Origin: Flavobacterium sp. NRK F7
Lineage (GTDB): Bacteria > Bacteroidota > Bacteroidia > Flavobacteriales > Flavobacteriaceae
Assembly (NCBI RefSeq): GCF_024054195.1
Contig: NZ_JAMXLB010000001.1
Span: 3,364,737 to 3,428,736, forward strand
Length of the DNA: 64,000 nucleotides
Direction: 5' to 3'
Shown here piece by piece: positions 1-8,174 of this stretch. A program made the translations under genes and the position numbers. Under the pieces are notes generated by a model. That model worked only from the letters and a program-made list of their open reading frames with translations, was not told the DNA's origin and searched no databases. Numbering within the stretch: position 1 is the first letter of the stretch; every line of letters begins with the position of its first letter.

Positions 1-964
1 TATAATGTTTTGGATGCAACCCAAATCCTGGCCGCACTGATTTAAGATTTTCCACAGTAAAAACAGCTCCTTTTTTTACGTCTTGAGCGATGTATAACGA
101 CCTACAAAATTCTCTTCCTTTTATTTGTTTTTCAGTTAATGCATAATCTACTACACCAATAGCCTTTTCTGCTTCTCTTACCGCTTTTACCATCGAGGAA
201 AATTCAGTTTCATCCATAGAAAAAGAAGCATCTGGTCCACCTATTGCTCTATCTAAAATAAAATGTTTTTCAATAATTTTTGCACCAAAAACAGTCGCAA
301 CTATCGGAACAGTATTTCCCATCGTATGATCGGACAAACCCGCAATAACATTATATTTTTCTGCTAAATCTTTTACCATACACATATTCGCTTCTTCAAT
401 AGGCGCTGGATAACTGGACGTACATTTAAGTAATGCGATATTTTTATTTCCTACTTTATAACAAGCTTCTAATGCCATTTGAATATCTTCTTCAGTAGCA
501 ACACCAGTTGAAATAATGACGGGTTTCATTTTAGAAGCTACGTATTCAATTAAAGGAATATCTGTAATTTCAAATGATGCAATTTTATATGCTGGAGTAC
601 CTAGTGTTTCTAAAAAATCAACTGCTGACTTATCAAATGGAGATGAAAAACAGACTAAACCTTCTTCTTTCGCTACTTTAAATAATTCAGCATGCCATTC
701 CCAGGGTGTATAAGCCTCTTTATATAAATCATATAATTTTCTTCCATCCCAAATGGTACCTTTTATTAAAAAATCTTCTTTTTCGGAATCCAAAGTAATG
801 GTATCTGCGGTATATGTTTGTAATTTAATACAATTTGCACCTGCCCTCTTAGCAGCTTTGATTGTCTGAATAGCTGTTTCTAAACTTCCATTATGATTTG
901 CGGATAATTCAGCTATAATAAAAACGGGCCCGTTATCATTAATATGAAAAGTATCTATTTTCAT
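1..964 (-). CDS. pseI: Pseudaminic acid synthase PseI, 3' end beyond window
   Basis: Condenses 2,4-diacetamido-2,4,6-trideoxy-L-altrose with phosphoenolpyruvate to give pseudaminic acid in the cytoplasm. The visible 321 residues form the NeuB-type TIM barrel. They begin with the family signature IIAELSANHNG at about residues 16-26, and the motifs CIKLQTYT, FSSPFD, YKIASFEI, GLSDHT and EKHFIL follow in the usual order. The last visible residues (SVRPGLGLHP-like) belong to the start of the SAF/antifreeze-type C-terminal domain, so only about 25-30 residues should lie off the left edge. The ATG at 964 is chosen because the family N-terminus starts just before the first barrel strand; it overlaps the upstream acetyltransferase gene by 26 bases. 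Last visible gene of the pse cluster. The PseI assignment rests on this signature plus the neighbouring pseB, pseC and pseF genes. Confidence 0.92.
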   Translation of the reverse strand, partial: MKIDTFHINDNGPVFIIAELSANHNGSLETAIQTIKAAKRAGANCIKLQTYTADTITLDSEKEDFLIKGTIWDGRKLYDLYKEAYTPWEWHAELFKVAKEEGLVCFSSPFDKSAVDFLETLGTPAYKIASFEITDIPLIEYVASKMKPVIISTGVATEEDIQMALEACYKVGNKNIALLKCTSSYPAPIEEANMCMVKDLAEKYNVIAGLSDHTMGNTVPIVATVFGAKIIEKHFILDRAIGGPDASFSMDETEFSSMVKAVREAEKAIGVVDYALTEKQIKGREFCRSLYIAQDVKKGAVFTVENLKSVRPGFGLHPKHY

Positions 965-1529
965 TATCTTTTAGTTCTTTTATTTCTACTTCCGTAAAAT
1001 ATTTTGGATTATAACATCCTACCAGAATTCTATCTTCATTCTTTCCATCGACCATGTAGAATCCTTTTAACCTACCTTCAATTATCCACCCTGCTCTATG
1101 ATATGCTTTTATTGAGGCTACATTAGATACATACATCCCACCATATAACTTTCTAATGTCAAATTCATGAAAGGCCAATTCATTACCTAATTTAATTGCT
1201 TCGACTGCTAGACCTTTTCCCAAAAAATTTCTATTTCCTATCAAAGCTACTAAATCTGAAGTTTTATGAACAAAATTAATAGGACCTAACTTTAAAGTTC
1301 CAATTAGTTCATTATTTTCATGTACGAATATTCCAAAAGTAAACAAGTTTCCTTTTTGCTTTCCTTCTTCAATGGATTGCAAAAGCCTTTCTTTAGTAAT
1401 TTTATTTTTAGAATTAGAATAAAATCGCATTAACTCTTCATCATCAAACCAAGCCATTACAGTATCATTAATGTTATGAATTTCAATCTCCTTTAGGTAC
1501 AATCTTTCACTTTTATATTGATTTTTCAT
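939..1529 (-). CDS. GNAT acetyltransferase, probable PseH
   Basis: RimJ/RimL-like GNAT N-acetyltransferase of 196 residues. The acetyl-CoA pyrophosphate loop is visible as RNFLGKGLA at about residues 100-108, after a beta-strand segment LIGTLKLGPI and before LYGGMYVSNVASIKAYHRAGW, the typical GNAT C-terminal half. In the pseudaminic acid pathway PseH acetylates the 4-amino group of the UDP-altrosamine made by PseC. Of the two GNAT genes here, this one has the intact cofactor loop and lies directly before pseI, so it is the better PseH candidate. It overlaps the upstream GNAT gene by 17 bases and pseI by 26, implying translational coupling. The GNAT fold is well supported; the substrate is inferred from context. 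Confidence 0.8.
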   Translation of the reverse strand: MKNQYKSERLYLKEIEIHNINDTVMAWFDDEELMRFYSNSKNKITKERLLQSIEEGKQKGNLFTFGIFVHENNELIGTLKLGPINFVHKTSDLVALIGNRNFLGKGLAVEAIKLGNELAFHEFDIRKLYGGMYVSNVASIKAYHRAGWIIEGRLKGFYMVDGKNEDRILVGCYNPKYFTEVEIKELKDNENRYFSY

Positions 1530-2094
1530 GATTATTTTTTTTTACATTTAATTTAGCGTGAATAACAACATCAATATATTGATTTTCAATAAAGATATGT
1601 TCTTTTAAAACAGCTTCTTTCTTATATCCATTATGCTCAAATATTTCATATAGATGAGGCCTTACATCAAAAGCATAGGTTGCAATTTTATGCAGATTTA
1701 ATTCTTGAAAAGCAACATTTTCTATTAGTTTTAGAAAAGAGGACCAATTTTCTTTGAGAAAGTTCTTTTCTAATTCCGTTTTCATCACAAATGAAATCTC
1801 AGCATTTTTATCTTTCCAATTGATATGAACTAATCCGCCATATCCAATAAAACTATTATCTTTAAAAAAAGAAAATAAAATTTGAGATGGAAAATCGACT
1901 TCAAACAAGTTATTAACTACCGTATTAAAATAAGTATCTTGATCTTCTACAGTTAATAATTTTTCTTGTCTTAAATGATACAATTGTTCATTTCTAATGG
2001 TCATAATTTCATACTTATCACTATCTCGTATAGGCTCGATATGAAAATTTTCAATAGAAAAAACCGACTGGGATATGCATTTATATTTTCTCAT
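1513..2094 (-). CDS. GNAT-like acetyltransferase with degenerate cofactor loop
   Basis: A 193-residue GNAT-superfamily-like protein. The N-terminal part (IRNEQLYHLRQ near residue 30) and the C-terminal HKIATYAFDVRPHLYEIFEHNGYKKEA stretch follow the layout of sugar-modifying GNATs found in pseudaminic acid clusters. The loop that should read Q/RxxGxG/A is replaced by ELEKNFLKENWSS, with no glycine, so acetyl-CoA binding is not obvious from sequence. It occupies the position between pseF and the pseH candidate where pseG is often found. It could be a second sugar acyltransferase or a structural homologue that has lost activity. It overlaps pseF by 14 bases and the next GNAT by 17. Confidence 0.65.
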   Translation of the reverse strand: MRKYKCISQSVFSIENFHIEPIRDSDKYEIMTIRNEQLYHLRQEKLLTVEDQDTYFNTVVNNLFEVDFPSQILFSFFKDNSFIGYGGLVHINWKDKNAEISFVMKTELEKNFLKENWSSFLKLIENVAFQELNLHKIATYAFDVRPHLYEIFEHNGYKKEAVLKEHIFIENQYIDVVIHAKLNVKKNNHEKSI

Positions 2095-2779
2095 TTTCTT
2101 TAAATAATTGATACTTTATTTCTGCTAGCTTCCAATCTGTTTCATTATCTATATCTTGCACCATAGTTTCTTCCAAAACAATACTACTCGAGTTATTTGT
2201 TAACACTGCCTTTTTGTCTAAAACTGCCTTGGTATTCATGAAATAAAACTGTCCTACATCGTGATAGGTTTGTTTTAAGTCTTGCGAACGTGTTAATGCA
2301 AACTCATGATTTACAAATTCAATTTTTTCTTTTATAAAGTGTAACGCTCTTTGTATTGGAAACGAAAAGGGAACAACTGGAAATACAGAATCCCAATTCT
2401 CCTCTTTTAATTTTTTATAAGCTCTTTTTATATCTGAAATTTGAATTAATGGCGCACAAGCGTAAAGACAACAGACATATTCAAATGTTATTTCTTTTTT
2501 TGCATAATTATTTAAAACCTCTTCAATAACATCATACGTTGTAGCAAAATCATCACTATTTTTATGACTCCTAAAGAAAGGCACATTTGCACCATATTGA
2601 ATTGCAATTTCAGCAATTTCAGTATCATCAGTAGAAACCATGACCTCATCAAATAAATTGCTTTTTAATGCAGCTTCGATAGAATAAGCAATGATTGGTT
2701 TTCCTAAAAAAAATTTACAATTTTTCTTTGGTATTCTTTTGCTGCCGCCCCTCGCAGGTATAATAGCTATATTAGACAT
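2081..2779 (-). CDS. pseF: Pseudaminic acid cytidylyltransferase PseF
   Basis: Activates pseudaminic acid with CTP to CMP-pseudaminic acid in the cytoplasm. The protein has 232 residues, normal for the family. It opens with the CMP-sugar synthetase nucleotide-binding motif IIPARGGSKRIPKKN (about residues 6-20). It also has the PseF-like features YACAP around residue 125 and the segment LTRSQDLKQTYHDVGQFYF, which distinguishes PseF from NeuA-type enzymes. The start ATG overlaps the end of pseC by 8 bases and the stop overlaps the next GNAT gene, so it sits in a tightly coupled pse operon. Confidence 0.92.
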   Translation of the reverse strand: MSNIAIIPARGGSKRIPKKNCKFFLGKPIIAYSIEAALKSNLFDEVMVSTDDTEIAEIAIQYGANVPFFRSHKNSDDFATTYDVIEEVLNNYAKKEITFEYVCCLYACAPLIQISDIKRAYKKLKEENWDSVFPVVPFSFPIQRALHFIKEKIEFVNHEFALTRSQDLKQTYHDVGQFYFMNTKAVLDKKAVLTNNSSSIVLEETMVQDIDNETDWKLAEIKYQLFKENEKI

Positions 2780-3956
2780 AATATTCCTTAATCATTCTAA
2801 TTACAAAATCTTGCTCTTCTTCAGTTAAAGTTGGATACATTGGTAAACTGATACAATCTTTATAATAGGCTTCAGCAATGGGTAAATCACCTGTTTTCCA
2901 ACCTAATTGTTTATAGTAAGGCATCAAATGGCAAGGTATATAATGAATTTGAGCGAAGATATTATGTTCTCTTAGATAATTATAGAGACCTAACCTATCT
3001 TTTACTTTAATCACATATAAATGATAGGCGTGTCCTTCTACAATTCCAGACTGGTCTTTTATGAAATCTTCACCTAAAAAACTTTCATAATACTTTGCAG
3101 CAATTGCAGTACGTCTTTCAATTCCTTGATTTGCTCTTTTTAATTGGCTAATTCCTAAAGCAGCTTGAAAATCGGTAAAACGATAATTATAACCTAACTC
3201 CTGCATTTCCATATACCATCCAGGAAAAGAACCTTCATTTTTTTCCGTACCGTTTGCAAAAGCAACCGTGTTTTGAAACAACTCCTTGTCTCTAGTTATG
3301 CCATGAGTTCTTAGAGTGAGTAATTTTTGATACAACTTTTCATCATTGGTAGTAATCATACCCCCTTCTCCTGTTGCAATATGTTTAACGGGATGAAAAG
3401 AAAAAATAGCTAAGTCAGCATATTTTCCATTACCACAATTTTGTTTAGTCCCTTTACTATCTATAAAATATCCACCAGGAGCATGGCAAGCATCTTCTAA
3501 TATCCAAAGATTGTGTTGGTTTGCCAAATCTTTTAAAGCTTCTAAGTTAACGGCTCTTCCAGCAAAATCAACAGGAATGACACCTGAAAAAGTACCTTTA
3601 GGATGACTTTCAATTACTTTTTTGAGTTGTGGAATATCTATTAAATATGTCTCTTCATTTATATCAGAAAACACAATTTCGCCACCACAATAACGGATGC
3701 AATTTGCTGAAGCAGCAAAAGTTATAGGTGTGGTTAAAACTTTAGAATTCTCATTAACACCTAAAGCAAGAGCACTTAAATGCAAAGCTGCCGTTCCATT
3801 TGAAACAGCAACAGAATATTTGCAACCTATGTAATCTGAAAATGCTTTTTCAAAAGCTAAAATAGTGGGCCCTTGAGTTAAAAAATCACCTTTTAAAGCT
3901 TCCGTTACAGCTTTTATATCTTCTTCTGTTATATTTTGTTTCCCGTAAGGTATCAT
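2772..3956 (-). CDS. pseC: PLP aminotransferase PseC
   Basis: Transfers an amino group to C4 of the 4-keto sugar nucleotide made by PseB, giving UDP-4-amino-4,6-dideoxy-N-acetyl-L-altrosamine. It is a DegT/DnrJ/EryC1/StrS family fold-type I PLP enzyme of 394 residues. The PLP-binding lysine is in FSFHPVKHIATGEGG (Lys near residue 191). VSNGTAALHLS, EDACHAPGG and the C-terminal GHAYHLYVI segment are all family landmarks. The reading frame is open to a GTG at 3983, but the ATG at 3956 is preferred because MIPYGKQ is the usual PseC N-terminus; it leaves a 7-base gap after pseB. The 3' end overlaps pseF by 8 bases. Confidence 0.92.
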   Translation of the reverse strand: MIPYGKQNITEEDIKAVTEALKGDFLTQGPTILAFEKAFSDYIGCKYSVAVSNGTAALHLSALALGVNENSKVLTTPITFAASANCIRYCGGEIVFSDINEETYLIDIPQLKKVIESHPKGTFSGVIPVDFAGRAVNLEALKDLANQHNLWILEDACHAPGGYFIDSKGTKQNCGNGKYADLAIFSFHPVKHIATGEGGMITTNDEKLYQKLLTLRTHGITRDKELFQNTVAFANGTEKNEGSFPGWYMEMQELGYNYRFTDFQAALGISQLKRANQGIERRTAIAAKYYESFLGEDFIKDQSGIVEGHAYHLYVIKVKDRLGLYNYLREHNIFAQIHYIPCHLMPYYKQLGWKTGDLPIAEAYYKDCISLPMYPTLTEEEQDFVIRMIKEYYV

Positions 3957-3963
3957 AGGAGTA

Positions 3964-4977
3964 TTATTTAGGTTCAAAATCACTATAAAGATGTTCTTTT
4001 ATTAAAGCACGTAATGAAGCTACAGTTTCCCATTCTGTATTTTCTCCTGAAGTATAACTAAATCCTTGAGGCACTAATTTTGCCTTAAAAACATTTTTAT
4101 ATTCATTTAAATCCCAATTGGTAAGTTGTGGTAATATTACATAATATTCGCCTAAATCATAAGTTGTAAAAGAATCTGATGCTGTTATCATTTCTTCATG
4201 AATTTTTTCTCCTGGACGAATACCTACTATTTCATGTTTGCAATTTGGAGCTACAGCTGTAGCAACATCTAAAATCTTGTATGACGGGAGTTTAGGCACA
4301 AATAATTCTCCTCCCCAAGCCTTGTCAAGAGCATGTAAAACCATATTCACTCCACCTTGAAGTGATATATTAAAACGAGTCATTTTTTCATCAGTTATGG
4401 GTAACACCCCTTCCGTTCTTTTGTTCATAAAAAAAGGAATTACGGAACCATTAGATCCCATAACATTTCCATAACGAACCACAGAAAATTTAATATCTTG
4501 CTTTCCTTTGATATTATTAGCAGCTATAAATAGTTTATCGGAAGTTAATTTTGTTGCCCCATATAAGTTGATAGGTGCACAAGCTTTATCGGTTGAAAGG
4601 GCAACAACTTTGGTTACAGCACTTGACAAAGAAGCTTTAATCACATTTTCTGCTCCTCCAATATTTGTTTTTACACATTCGTCTGGATTGTATTCAGCGA
4701 TATGAACATGTTTCATTGCCGCTGCATGAATAACATAATCAATACCATTAAAAGCCCTTTTTAATCGTTCTAAATCTCTTACATCTCCTATAAAATATCG
4801 TATTGCTTTATATTTGGATTCTGGAAACTCTTGAGCCATTTGATATTGCTTTTGCTCATCTCTAGAATAAATAACTAGTCTTCTTACATCTGGCCATTTC
4901 TCCAAAATTGTTTTAGTAAGCGCTTTCCCTAAAGATCCAGTTCCTCCTGTAATTAATATTGATTTATTATTAAGCAT
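3964..4977 (-). CDS. pseB: UDP-GlcNAc 4,6-dehydratase (inverting) PseB
   Basis: First enzyme of pseudaminic acid synthesis: it dehydrates UDP-GlcNAc and inverts C5. This is a soluble short-chain dehydrogenase of 337 residues with the Rossmann loop GGTGSLGKAL at about residues 11-20. The catalytic cluster matches FlaA1-type enzymes: LSTDKACAPINLYGATK gives Asp130-Lys131 and Tyr139. The C-terminal VGIRPGEKIHEEMI motif is also typical. It has no membrane segments, unlike the PglF-like enzyme at 16795-18699. It overlaps the preceding glycosyltransferase gene by 8 bases (ATG over its stop) and heads the pseB-pseC-pseF series. Confidence 0.94.
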   Translation of the reverse strand: MLNNKSILITGGTGSLGKALTKTILEKWPDVRRLVIYSRDEQKQYQMAQEFPESKYKAIRYFIGDVRDLERLKRAFNGIDYVIHAAAMKHVHIAEYNPDECVKTNIGGAENVIKASLSSAVTKVVALSTDKACAPINLYGATKLTSDKLFIAANNIKGKQDIKFSVVRYGNVMGSNGSVIPFFMNKRTEGVLPITDEKMTRFNISLQGGVNMVLHALDKAWGGELFVPKLPSYKILDVATAVAPNCKHEIVGIRPGEKIHEEMITASDSFTTYDLGEYYVILPQLTNWDLNEYKNVFKAKLVPQGFSYTSGENTEWETVASLRALIKEHLYSDFEPK

Positions 4978-6361
4978 TATTTTTTACTATTTTAATTAAT
5001 TGATTTGCAAAAAAGGCTCCATATTTACCCTCATTTTTTTGTTCGGCTAGTGCGATCACAACTTCTTTACTTTTATTTTGAATGCTATTTTTATCATTTA
5101 TATACTGATGCAATTGATTAAAAAACATCTCCCAATTCGTAATATTATTTAATAATTTTTGGTCGTTTAAATTTTTAAGGTGAATAAATTTATAACTAAC
5201 ATCTTTTAAAAAATCATCATATTGTTTGTCTTCTGTCAGATTTTCAGTGATATTAATATGTGGTTTGTTAAACATACTTGCGTCTAATAATGTTGTAGAA
5301 CTGGTAGCAATTACAATATCAGAATAATAAAAAGTACTTACCCAATTTTCCAACATGGCTTTATTCATAAAACGATTTTTCTCTGTTTTTGAAGTTTGCA
5401 CGTCACTTTGTATTTTGATTCTTGTATCAATATGTTTAAATTTAGGTATATATTCTGAAAAATCTTTTATAGGATGAGGTCGAATTAAAATTTGATATTT
5501 TTCTAAAATTCCTTCTTGCAATGCTAATTTACAAAATTGAAGACAAACATCTATTTCTGTAGTTATAAATAAAGGAGAGCCTAAAGTATAAAGCAAAATA
5601 GGTAACGAATCATTTAAATGATATTGGTCCAAAAAAACTTCTTTTTTTTGTAAAAAATGCGCATTTGAAAAAATATCATATTGAGGTGTACCAAAAACAA
5701 ATGTTTTTGCTTTTTTTGTATAAGGATAATAAGTAAATAATTCATTTATTCTCACCGAAGACCACAGTCCGTAATAATTGGATTTATAAACCATTCTAGA
5801 TTTTGTAGTAACATTATCCCATGAAGGAATTATACTTATAATAGGAATATTATTTTTTTTTGCTTCTAATGCTACAATTGGTTCTTCCACCCAAAACGGG
5901 TTAAAAACCAACAAATAATCAGGCAATGAATGCTTTAAATCTTGGTTTATTCCCTTATTTCTATTATTCATCAAAACCAATTTAAAAACCAATTTTTCCA
6001 GCAATTTGTGACATCTTAAAAGTGAAAATAAATAACCTAATAAAAGTAAAAACTTTATAAGTAACGTTTTTTTGACTTTATATTTTATATTGATTTTAAT
6101 GCTTTTAGCATCCAATCGATTCATCCATGCATATTCATTTACTCTTCTAATATAGCTTGTCCAGTGAGGCAATGGATTAACTTTTGGAAAAGCCTTAACT
6201 TGTATATCTTCTATTCTCCAATCTTCTGGATTTGAAATAAAAGATTTGGCCCAAATTTCTACTTCAGCTTCTTCTTTTAGTCTTTCCAAAAAAGTAGAAT
6301 ACTGAAGCATTCTGTCAGTAAAAACAGATGTAGTTACTATAAGGATTTTAGGTTTATTCAA
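4970..6361 (-). CDS. GT-B-like glycosyltransferase, candidate nonulosonate transferase
   Basis: A 463-residue protein with a Rossmann-like N-terminal strand (KPKILIVTTSVF) and a second half carrying QILIRPHPIKDF and a serine/threonine-rich VIATSSTTLLDASMFNKP segment. The HP-type motif followed by an S/T motif resembles the CMP-sugar- or CDP-glycerol-dependent GT-B enzymes and bacterial sialyltransferase-like families. The gene lies between the NeuB/NeuC/NeuA-type set and the pse set, so transfer of a CMP-nonulosonate is a reasonable inference, but no family could be named with certainty. Start: the only usable initiator is TTG at 6361; an in-frame stop lies just upstream and the next ATG would remove the first strand. 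It begins 8 bases after the ABC transporter and overlaps pseB by 8. Confidence 0.6.
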   Translation of the reverse strand: MNKPKILIVTTSVFTDRMLQYSTFLERLKEEAEVEIWAKSFISNPEDWRIEDIQVKAFPKVNPLPHWTSYIRRVNEYAWMNRLDAKSIKINIKYKVKKTLLIKFLLLLGYLFSLLRCHKLLEKLVFKLVLMNNRNKGINQDLKHSLPDYLLVFNPFWVEEPIVALEAKKNNIPIISIIPSWDNVTTKSRMVYKSNYYGLWSSVRINELFTYYPYTKKAKTFVFGTPQYDIFSNAHFLQKKEVFLDQYHLNDSLPILLYTLGSPLFITTEIDVCLQFCKLALQEGILEKYQILIRPHPIKDFSEYIPKFKHIDTRIKIQSDVQTSKTEKNRFMNKAMLENWVSTFYYSDIVIATSSTTLLDASMFNKPHINITENLTEDKQYDDFLKDVSYKFIHLKNLNDQKLLNNITNWEMFFNQLHQYINDKNSIQNKSKEVVIALAEQKNEGKYGAFFANQLIKIVKNNA

Positions 6362-6368
6362 GTTCGTA

Positions 6369-8174
6369 TTATTTTAATTCTTGCATTTTTATAAATTCAG
6401 CCATTCTTGAATTATTTCTATTTAATAATTCATTGTAGGTTCCGTTTTCAATTATCTTACCCTTTTCTAAAACATAAATTTTATCTGCTTTCTTTATTGT
6501 TGACAACCTATGTGCGATTACAATTATAGTAATTTTACCGTTTAATTGTTCCAAACTTTCAATAATATTATTTTCAGTCTCAGAATCTAAGGCACTAGTT
6601 GCTTCGTCTAAAATTAAAATTTTGGGATTCCTATAAAGTTCTCTTGCAATAGCAATTCTTTGTTTTTGACCTCCAGATAAAGAAATCCCTCTATCTCCTA
6701 CTTCCCTTAACAAATCATTTTCATTCGTAATGATTTCATCTAAATGACTCCTCTTTATCACTTCCCACAATCTTGTTTTATCTTGCTTAGGATTATAATC
6801 CCAAGAAGTAATATTATTTAAAATTGTATCATTAAAAATTACAGATTCTTGTGTGATATATCCAATCGTATTTCTCCATTGGTTTACATCAATTGAATTA
6901 AGTTCAACTGCGTCCAGAAATACATCTCCTTCATCAGGCTTTAAAAGTCCAGTTAAAATATTGACTAGAGTACTTTTTCCGCTTCCACTTTTGCCCACAA
7001 AAGCTATTGTTTTGTTTATTGGAACAGTAAAATTAATAGCTTGAAGTGTATACTCTTCTTGAGTATATTTAAAACTTACATTTTTAACTGTAATTTGATT
7101 AAGGAAATGAGGTTCTAAAACACCCTTATTTATTTCTTGATTCTCGATTAAACTATTTTCTAGATCAATCACAGAATTTGTACTACCTATTTGACTCAAA
7201 AAATTATTCCATGTAGATTGAGATGTTAAAAAATAATTGGTTGATCTATAAAACAAAACCAATAGCATTAAAACAATAGAAGTTTCAATTTTAATATAAT
7301 TTACAGAAATAAAAACTATAAAAAGAACCAAAACAAGCACTGCGGGTTCTTGTATTGCTGAAACAAAATTAGTTCGAATATCTTTTTGAATTTTCAAACT
7401 TCTAATTTTTAATACTGTATCGCTTAAAAAAGTGGATAAATTTGAAAAATTATTAGTCGATTTTAAATATTTAAAGGATTGGATAAATTGAATTAATAAA
7501 CTATTGAATTTCGCGTTATGATAGGTGATTTCTTTAGAAATATCTTTTATTTTTATATTTAATTTTTTAAAGCCCAAATAATAAAGTGTTCCAAAGAAAA
7601 GTATACTTATTGCAAAACGATATTCAATAAAAAGGATAATAAAAATAAAGGAAAGACCTGTAAAGATAGTTACCAAATAGTTTGAAAAATAAATAAACCC
7701 AGAAACTAAGTTTTCAACTTCTAAAGTAAAAGTGCTAGACAATTTTCCCGTTTCTCTCTTTGTATAATTTGCATAATCAAGTCCCGATAGTTTTTTAATT
7801 AACTTTTTTCTAATATCAAGTAAAAATTTACTAGAATAATGGAGCTTTATGTATCCTGTAAAAAATTTAAAAAATGCTTTAATAATAAATAATGAAACAA
7901 AAATTAATGTTAGATTTCTAATGGAATATTCAACATTAAAGAAAGAAAGTACATCACTAACAATGGGAAAGTTTAATTCTTTTACGGAATTATTTGTATC
8001 CAAAACGGCTTGAAGTATGGGAAAAATCATACTTACTCCAATACTTTCAAGAATTCCAGTTAAAAACGAAAGAAAAATTATAAAAAAGATACCAAATTTT
8101 ATATACTTGAAATAAAAGGATACTATTCTTAATTTATAGTCTAGTGCTTTTTTAATTTTCATACAGCATTTCAT
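6369..8174 (-). CDS. ABC transporter/flippase, PglK- or MsbA-like
   Basis: A half-size ABC exporter of 601 residues. An N-terminal transmembrane domain with about six hydrophobic segments (residues about 25-330) is fused to a nucleotide-binding domain. The latter has Walker A GKSGSGKST near residue 393, signature LSGGQKQR near 497, Walker B ILILDEATSALD near 518 and the switch histidine in IAHRLST. PglK-type proteins of this size flip undecaprenyl-linked glycans and MsbA flips lipid A. Placement between an amidotransferase and a glycosyltransferase of the nonulosonate block favours a glycolipid substrate. ATG at 8174 overlaps the upstream gene by 23 bases; an in-frame ATG at 8162 would give a shorter 11-base overlap and is equally possible. 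Confidence 0.85.
   Translation of the reverse strand: MKCCMKIKKALDYKLRIVSFYFKYIKFGIFFIIFLSFLTGILESIGVSMIFPILQAVLDTNNSVKELNFPIVSDVLSFFNVEYSIRNLTLIFVSLFIIKAFFKFFTGYIKLHYSSKFLLDIRKKLIKKLSGLDYANYTKRETGKLSSTFTLEVENLVSGFIYFSNYLVTIFTGLSFIFIILFIEYRFAISILFFGTLYYLGFKKLNIKIKDISKEITYHNAKFNSLLIQFIQSFKYLKSTNNFSNLSTFLSDTVLKIRSLKIQKDIRTNFVSAIQEPAVLVLVLFIVFISVNYIKIETSIVLMLLVLFYRSTNYFLTSQSTWNNFLSQIGSTNSVIDLENSLIENQEINKGVLEPHFLNQITVKNVSFKYTQEEYTLQAINFTVPINKTIAFVGKSGSGKSTLVNILTGLLKPDEGDVFLDAVELNSIDVNQWRNTIGYITQESVIFNDTILNNITSWDYNPKQDKTRLWEVIKRSHLDEIITNENDLLREVGDRGISLSGGQKQRIAIARELYRNPKILILDEATSALDSETENNIIESLEQLNGKITIIVIAHRLSTIKKADKIYVLEKGKIIENGTYNELLNRNNSRMAEFIKMQELK

Noticed and set aside
939..2094. One acetyltransferase gene split by a frameshift
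   Set aside because: Each of the two frames encodes a full-length GNAT-sized protein with its own start, and the 17-base overlap is like the other overlaps in the operon.
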